From: Streptomyces sp. Tu 3180
GTDB taxonomy: Bacteria > Actinomycetota > Actinomycetes > Streptomycetales > Streptomycetaceae
Direction of reading: 5' to 3'
Assembly (NCBI RefSeq): GCF_009852415.1
Contig: NZ_WOXS01000002.1
Location: forward strand, 1,054,001 to 1,118,000
DNA: 64,000 nucleotides
The first letter of the stretch is position 1. Each line of letters begins with the position of its first letter. The notes beneath the pieces were generated by a model that did no database searches, had not been told where the DNA came from, and saw only the letters and a program-made list of their open reading frames with translations. This document shows positions 62,717-64,000 of the stretch, one piece after another. A program made the translations under genes and the position numbers.

Positions 62717-64000
62717 ATGTCCGAAAACCCCGCTGTCTCCCGCCGGCTGCTCCTGGGCGGAGCCGTCGCCACCGGCGCCCTCGCGGCCGGGATGACCGCC
62801 GCCCCGGCCGCGTCGGCCGCGTCCGGGCAGGCGCCCCGCCGCAGACCCGGGCAGAAGCCGATGACCGGCGTGCCGTTCGACGTCCACAGAACCGTCCGCG
62901 TCGGCGTGATCGGCCTGGGCAACCGGGGCGGTGGCATGGTCACGGGCTGGGCGGCCGTGCCCGGCTGCACCGTGACCGCCGTCTGCGACATCCGCGCCGA
63001 CCGGGCGAGACGCGCCGCCGACCGGCTGGCGGGCAAGGGCGAGCCGCGCCCCGCCGAGTACGGCGGCTCCGCCGACTCCTACGTCCGGATGCTCGAGCGC
63101 GACGACATCGACCTGGTGTACGTCGCCACTCCGTGGGAGTTCCACCACGAGCACGGCAGGGCGGCGCTGCTGAGCGGCCGGCACGCCGTGGTGGAGCTCC
63201 CCGTCGCGACCGAACTGCGCGAGCTGTGGGACCTCGTCGACACCTCCGAGCGCACCCGCAGGCACCTGCTCCTCGCGGAGAACTGCAGCTACGGCCGCAA
63301 CGAACTGGCCATGCTCAGGATGGCGCACGCCGGTCTGTTCGGAGACATCACCGACGGCCACGGCGGCTATCTGCACGACCTGCGCGAACTGCTCTTCTCC
63401 GACACCTACTACACCGACTCCTGGCGGCGGCTGTGGCACACCCGCAGCACCGCCTCCCTCTACCCCATGCACGGGCTGGCCCCGATCGCGGCGGCCATGG
63501 ACGTCAACCGCGGCGACCGGATGACCACGCTGCGCGCCACCGCGACCGCCCCGAGGGGACTGGCCGACTACCGCGAGCGCTTCGTCCCCCGGGACCACCC
63601 GTCCTGGAAGGAGACGTACGTCAACGGTGACCTGATCACCTGTCTGATCGAGACGGAGAAGGGGCGGGTCATCCGGGCCGAGCACGACGTGAGTTCGCCC
63701 CGGCCGTACAGCCGGATCAACACCCTCGCCGGCAGCCGCGGGATCGTCGAGGACTACGCGGGGCCCGCCCCGACCGGTGCGCGCGTCTACCTCGAACCGG
63801 ACCACGGCGGCCACGCGTGGCGCGACTTCGACGCCTACCGCAAGGAGTTCGACCACTGGCTGTGGCGGAAGGTCGGCGACGACGCCGCCAACAACGGCGG
63901 CCACGGCGGCATGGACTACGTCCTGCAGTGGCGCACGGTCCAGCTGATGCGCGCCGGGCTGGTGCCCGACATCGACGTCTACGACTCGGCGGCCTGGTGC
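62717..64000 (+). CDS. Tat-exported Gfo/Idh/MocA oxidoreductase, GH109-like (3' end beyond window)
   Basis: 428 codons are visible and the frame is still open at 64000. A twin-arginine signal (SRRLLLGGAVATGALAAG) is followed by a Rossmann NAD domain (VRVGVIGLGNRGGGMVTGW, VTAVCDIR) and AAELY-like DIDLVYVATPWEFHHEHGRAAL, ENCSYGRNELAM, then a C-terminal domain with GGHGGMDYVLQWR. These resemble the GH109 alpha-N-acetylgalactosaminidases, which hydrolyse with bound NAD. ATG 62717 is preceded by GAGGAG. NAD would be bound in the cytosol before Tat export of the folded protein. Confidence 0.85.
   Translation, partial: MSENPAVSRRLLLGGAVATGALAAGMTAAPAASAASGQAPRRRPGQKPMTGVPFDVHRTVRVGVIGLGNRGGGMVTGWAAVPGCTVTAVCDIRADRARRAADRLAGKGEPRPAEYGGSADSYVRMLERDDIDLVYVATPWEFHHEHGRAALLSGRHAVVELPVATELRELWDLVDTSERTRRHLLLAENCSYGRNELAMLRMAHAGLFGDITDGHGGYLHDLRELLFSDTYYTDSWRRLWHTRSTASLYPMHGLAPIAAAMDVNRGDRMTTLRATATAPRGLADYRERFVPRDHPSWKETYVNGDLITCLIETEKGRVIRAEHDVSSPRPYSRINTLAGSRGIVEDYAGPAPTGARVYLEPDHGGHAWRDFDAYRKEFDHWLWRKVGDDAANNGGHGGMDYVLQWRTVQLMRAGLVPDIDVYDSAAWC

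Overview
This window is high-GC (well above 70 %) actinobacterial DNA with strong third-position GC bias, many GTG starts and Shine-Dalgarno sites of the GGAGG type. The gene content points to a Streptomyces chromosome: a whiE-type spore pigment cluster, secreted polysaccharide hydrolases, several PadR/MarR/GntR/LacI regulators, a SpoIIE-like phosphatase, and DUF2267, DUF3040 and Rv1733c-type proteins. I see no rRNA, tRNA or CRISPR array.

Layout. 1-2.6 kb holds the 3' end of a methyltransferase gene, a decayed IS3-like transposase, a lipoprotein gene caught between two copies of an IS5-family left end, and a frameshifted IS5-family transposase. 2.6-8 kb has a small hydrophilic protein, a divergent NAD-dependent DNA ligase paralogue, a CtaG-like/DUF2243 membrane pair (DUF2243 with a collagen-like tail), a P-loop kinase and a DUF2267 protein. 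8-13.5 kb has an aldehyde dehydrogenase, a polysaccharide pyruvyl transferase, a DUF3040 protein, a copper chaperone under a CsoR-type operator, and several gene remnants. 13.8-15.9 kb is a complete PTS-type dihydroxyacetone kinase operon (dhaKLM) closed by a strong hairpin. 16-18.8 kb encodes exported proteins (GH75 chitosanase, FN3 lipoprotein, surface protein). 19-34.3 kb is mixed metabolism and regulation: fadH-padR with a 20-bp palindrome, a PAS/GAF/PP2C phosphatase, a PrmC-like methyltransferase, a MarR gene followed by a sulfite-oxidase-like/ferredoxin-reductase pair, an acetylxylan esterase, a serine hydrolase, a GntR regulator, a thioesterase, and a methyltransferase-padR pair. 34.3-38.8 kb has a second, short Rho factor, a D,D-carboxypeptidase and a coupled crcB-DUF190-crcB fluoride-export operon. 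39-47.2 kb is a galactan-use locus: GH42 and GH53 enzymes divergent from an ABC importer plus LacI repressor, with back-to-back promoters and operators. 47.5-52.9 kb has a frameshifted MarR gene, an SseB-like protein, a Cmx-type exporter, an N-terminally extended GAPDH and a conserved protein. 52.9-60.2 kb is the whiE-like type II PKS cluster: divergent monooxygenase, then ORFI-VII order, ended by a 19-bp-stem terminator. 60.2-64 kb has an O-methyltransferase, a secreted beta-helix protein and a Tat-exported GH109-like oxidoreductase cut by the window edge.

Three genes (MarR at 47.5 kb, the whiE-type monooxygenase, the whiE-type ACP) are each broken by exactly one missing base next to a C/G run. 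That could be real decay or a homopolymer error in the assembly. It decides whether the pigment cluster works, so it is the first thing to check. No wholly new system is evident. The most promising leads are the auxiliary Rho with its C-rich leader, the crcB-DUF190-crcB unit, the shared-minus-35 galactan switch, and the PadR and DasR-like operators.
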